Position numbers and translations under genes: made by a program. A DNA stretch of 64,000 nucleotides from Vigna angularis (taxonomy: Eukaryota > Streptophyta > Magnoliopsida > Fabales > Fabaceae): assembly GCF_016808095.1 (NCBI RefSeq), contig NC_068973.1, forward strand, positions 35,334,077 through 35,398,076. The letters run 5' to 3'. Positions within the stretch are counted from its first letter, which is position 1. Every line of letters begins with the position of its first letter. Shown one piece after another: positions 60,892 through 64,000 of this stretch. The notes beneath the pieces were generated by a model. It made no database searches. It had not been told where the DNA came from and was given only the letters and a program-made list of their open reading frames with translations.

Positions 60892-61073
60892 CTTCCTTTA
60901 TACAATTAAAATAGATGTTAAAATAGGATTTTACTTTAATGGTATTTATTGTTTATATTCAATATTTTTGTATAAATATCCTTATACTTTTATAAAGATC
61001 TTATGCTGAAACTTTTGTTATTTTATTGTACACGAGAGATTTGTTATGTGAAACAATAAATTTATATTTTATA

Positions 61074-61098
61074 ATATATATATATATATATATATATA
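61074..61098. repeat. TA microsatellite
   Basis: An uninterrupted (AT)n tract of about 25 bp. Confidence 0.88.
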
Positions 61099-61099
61099 A

Positions 61100-61455
61100 T
61101 AAAAGTAATCATATAATTAAATAATAATAATTTTTTATTGATAAATATAATTTTATATTACTATTATTCATAATAATAATTTTTTTTGGTCTTTTAATAC
61201 TTAAAATTTATTTTATCAATAAATATATTATTAATAAATATAATTTTATATTATTTTTACTACTAAAGATATTTTAGTAATCTTTAATTTTTATTTATTA
61301 AATATTTTCTTTATATGTGACATCGGTCAAATCTTATACTAATTTTTACAAAGTTTATTTCCAAATTCATTGTCACTCACATCCAAATCTCTTAAAAAAC
61401 AATGACCTTATTCTCAAATTCACTCACTCACCCTCTCAAATTCATCCTCCTTAAA
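61100..61455. mobile_element. Truncated right end of a Harbinger-like element
   Basis: The segment carries the same subterminal sequence as 29905-31152 and 61456-62232 (for example TCAAATCTTATACTAATTTT at about 61327). It stops short of the terminal inverted repeat, where the next element begins. Confidence 0.55.
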
Positions 61456-62232
61456 GGTGTGTTCGAATGAATAGATACTACTTTTGTTCAGATTTGTGAA
61501 GACAGAATTATAAAATAAATTGTGTTCGTTTTCATTGATTTAGAAGTGATGCCCTCCACGAATTTGTGAGATTAGTAAAAATTTCAATCTTCACTATTTG
61601 CACAGATTTGAAACAACTTTTGATGAAATGTCTAGTTTGTCCTGATTCAATCTTCACTACTCCACATATATTCATACACCTCCTCCATCACCCACAAAAT
61701 TGTTCCATTATGGAATTAATCTCTTTCTTTCATCATTTGTTTAGGAGAGAAGAAAACAAACCCTAAATAATACTTCAACTTATTTTTCGTTCACTATTAT
61801 AAATTATACATTTTTATAATTCAGAAATTTATATTTGAGTCTAACAAAATTGTTATAATGGTGATTTATGTGAGTGAAGTTTATTTGCAATTATGTTTTT
61901 GGGTGAAGTTTAAAACAAATAATTTCACTCTACTTAATTTTATTTATTTATTTATTTATTTATTTATTCAAATTTAAATTTATTTTATATAATAAATATA
62001 ATTTTATTTTTACTACTAAAGACATTTTGATAATCTTTAATTTCTATCGATTAATACATTTTCTTATCTATCACATGGATCAAATCTTAAACAAATTTTT
62101 ACAAACTTTATTTTCAAATCCAATCTCAATCATTTCCAAATCCATTAAAAAAACAACATAAAATTTACTTTCAAATTCAATCAAATTCATCAAATTCATC
62201 TTCTCAAATTATCACCATGGAGTGAAGACACC
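61456..62232. mobile_element. Harbinger-like non-autonomous element
   Basis: The left end is GGTGTGTTCGAATGAAT; the right end, inverted, is GGTGTCTTCACTCCATGG. The subterminal region at about 62070-62170 matches the other family members. The target duplication is not clear. A (TTTA)n microsatellite lies inside at 61943-61967. A 66-codon frame at 61566-61766 has no recognisable domain. Confidence 0.6.
61943..61967. repeat. TTTA microsatellite
   Basis: About six perfect TTTA units. Confidence 0.88.
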
Positions 62233-63487
62233 TAAAGGTAAACATAACCTATATTTCAGTATTATTATCATAAACTTCTATTTTGTCCTTACAAAATGTT
62301 ATTTTGAAGTGTTGAAAGAGAAATATTTTTTACTTTAACTCTTAACGTAAAATTATTAGTTTTATAAGAATATCTATATTTTATATACTTTTATTTAATT
62401 GGGAAATTTAATAATTAAGTTATTTAGATTAATTATAAATCTTTTCGTTTGGCAGGAGAAATGAAAAATCTTTTCTAAGTCCGCTTGTCTCCAAATAGTG
62501 AACAATAATATATTTATATCAATTATAAATATTTTGCTTTCAAATTTTAATTAGTACAGTCTTAATAATAAATAATTTGGTTTGCTTGCCTCATAGTCTT
62601 AATAGTAACTAAATCTTTGAACTTAGAAAAATAATTCAATTTTTATAAACAACTTTTTAGAATTGTAGTTGTTGATACGATCTAATCAAATTTAACAAAT
62701 ATATTTGTATTTAATAAAAAAAATCTCATATTGATTGTGCTTATTACATACCTTTAATAATTAATTATTTTAATTGAAATATAAATAATAATATTTTATT
62801 TTAAACTAAAATTAGGGGGGGGGGGGGGGGGGGGGAATTATATTATTATATATTAATATACCTTTTTTTTATCCCGAATAACAATAATAATATAATCTTA
62901 ATTTTTCTTATTCATAACTAATTTTTTTAAAAAAATATTTTTAACATTTGTTATTTTATTTTATTCAATTTAAATTTTTTGCAGATCTATAAAATATAAA
63001 TCTTGTTTAAATATATTTTAAAATTTTATGATGAATAAATTTCAAAATGACTAATTATAAACACACAAAATTCAAGTGCATGTGAACATAATACTCATAA
63101 AAATGAATATTCAAAATTAAATAATTATGAATGTATATTTAGTATGCTACTAAAATATTATAAAAATTGATAAAAAAAAATTGTGCATAAATATAGCAAA
63201 TGCAAAATAGAAAAATGAATAACTTAAAATGTGAATGTTGAAAAAACAGTGTAAATTATTACAAGCACACAATAACTAAAATAACAAGTATATGCATTTG
63301 AATTATGTAATCATACATAAGTAAATTAGTGGATTACATTTGTGAAACCCAATTAGGTAATAAAATTTAACAAATGCCTAGTATGATTTTCTCATCTTTG
63401 GGTAAGAAATGTACAAACATTAAAATGTGTTTAATTTAAGTATTGTTCTTTGTTTCTATTTCATTTTCCTATTTTACATTATTTTGT
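62233..63487. other. AT-rich intergenic DNA with a G run
   Basis: No gene is visible. The G run at 62815-62835 is listed separately; the last few hundred bases are the probable 3' UTR of the minus-strand gene at the right edge. Confidence 0.45.
62815..62835. repeat. 21-base G homopolymer
   Basis: Twenty-one consecutive G on the plus strand lie within very AT-rich sequence. Confidence 0.9.
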
Positions 63488-64000
63488 TTATTTTTGATGG
63501 TCAATGACATTTTGAAATGCACCGGCCAATGCTCTTACACTATTCCTTTTCCCTTTCAATAATTTGTTTTCATTCTCTTCAATGGAATCATTGGACACAC
63601 AAGTTTCAGCTTCTTTGCCCTTTTCCACAACATCACTTGTTTCTTCTGTTTCTTCTTTAACTTCATTCTTTGCAACATTTTCTTCTTGAACTTCATTCTC
63701 TACTTTACCTTCTCTTTCTTCTTGAACTTCATTCTCTACTTTACCTTCGCTTTCTTCTTCTATTGAATCTTCAACTTCCTTTCTCTCTTCTACTACTTCA
63801 TTGTTGCTCTTACTCTCACAAACTTCTTCTACAACTTCACTTTCTATTTTTTCTTCCTCTTCTTTAGCCTCAATTTCTTTAACTGTTGAATTATCACTCT
63901 CTTGAATGTCATATTCAGTTTTATTTTTATTGTCATTCTCATTTTGTTTCTCTTCTTCTGAGACATTGGGAACGTCCTTCTCATTATCATCTTCAACATG
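63488..64000 (-). CDS. C-terminal part of an acidic, probable calmodulin-binding protein (partial)
   Basis: The frame is open from the right edge (64000) for 170 codons to TAA at 63490-63488; its start lies outside the window. Most of the visible protein is highly charged, rich in Glu with Lys and Val, and contains a 12-residue tandem repeat (EGKVENEVQEER, then the same with a final N). The last 20 residues, including NSVRALAGAFQNVIDHQK, form a basic amphipathic helix resembling the C-terminal end of the plant calmodulin-binding domain (CaM_binding family). I infer calmodulin binding from that motif; the identity of the full protein cannot be fixed without the missing part. The plus-strand frame at 63670-63867 is its shadow. 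Confidence 0.72.
   Translation of the reverse strand, partial: HVEDDNEKDVPNVSEEEKQNENDNKNKTEYDIQESDNSTVKEIEAKEEEEKIESEVVEEVCESKSNNEVVEERKEVEDSIEEESEGKVENEVQEEREGKVENEVQEENVAKNEVKEETEETSDVVEKGKEAETCVSNDSIEENENKLLKGKRNSVRALAGAFQNVIDHQK
63680..63752 (-). repeat. 36-bp in-frame tandem repeat
   Basis: Two nearly identical 36-bp units lie in the acidic region of the partial gene and encode EGKVENEVQEE followed by R or N. Confidence 0.85.

Overview
This is AT-rich nuclear DNA from a flowering plant, most probably a phaseoloid legume (Phaseolus/Vigna-like). The gene structures (GT-AG introns, plant-specific families such as group IId WRKY, OXS3-like, AFR-type F-box/kelch and DUF761) show that it is a plant. 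The legume assignment is inference, based mainly on LTR-like sequences at about 4.1-6.6 kb and 58.7-60.9 kb that look like phaseoloid Ty3/gypsy LTRs. No rRNA, tRNA, CRISPR array or bacterial-type operon was seen.

Genes from left to right: a peroxisomal sarcosine oxidase-like FAD oxidase (9838-11019, +); a three-exon group IId WRKY factor of the WRKY11/WRKY17 type (21460-22803, +); a two-exon OXS3-family nuclear protein (35524-36444, +); a two-exon PTRHD1-type peptidyl-tRNA hydrolase II domain protein (41313-43978, +); a 66-residue zinc-ribbon-like protein (45626-45426, -); an AFR-type F-box/kelch protein (48432-47386, -); a small DUF761 protein (57531-57848, +); and the 3' end of an acidic, probably calmodulin-binding protein running off the right edge (64000-63488, -). 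Two similar signal-peptide-like small ORFs at the left edge and an unidentified gene remnant at 52.8-53.2 kb are tentative. The order sarcosine oxidase, WRKY17-like, OXS3-like, AFR matches, from memory, the Arabidopsis block around AT2G24580-AT2G24540, so this looks like an old conserved block whose intergenic DNA has been greatly expanded by repeats.

Much of the rest is mobile or duplicated DNA. The 3' flank of the sarcosine oxidase gene is duplicated in direct orientation (11.0-13.0 and 13.8-17.1 kb), with a decayed copia gag fragment between the copies. Each copy has acquired different Mutator-type insertions with about 9-bp target duplications, and the other copy preserves the empty site. 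A second direct duplication (17.6-18.8 kb) does the same for a Tourist-like MITE with a TTA target. A 1.04-kb Mutator-like element with a perfect 9-bp target duplication lies at 24.4 kb, a CACTA terminus at 27.8 kb, and a family of Harbinger-like elements sharing subterminal sequence at 17.9, 29.9, 61.1 and 61.5 kb. Long TA microsatellites and a 21-base G run also occur.

The genes are independent single-copy plant loci and do not form one pathway. I do not see an undescribed biological system here. The most useful observations are the conserved gene block, the natural before/after insertion sites, intronic W-boxes in the WRKY gene, an arginine-rich upstream ORF in the OXS3-like gene, and the tentative small duplicated ORFs at the left edge.
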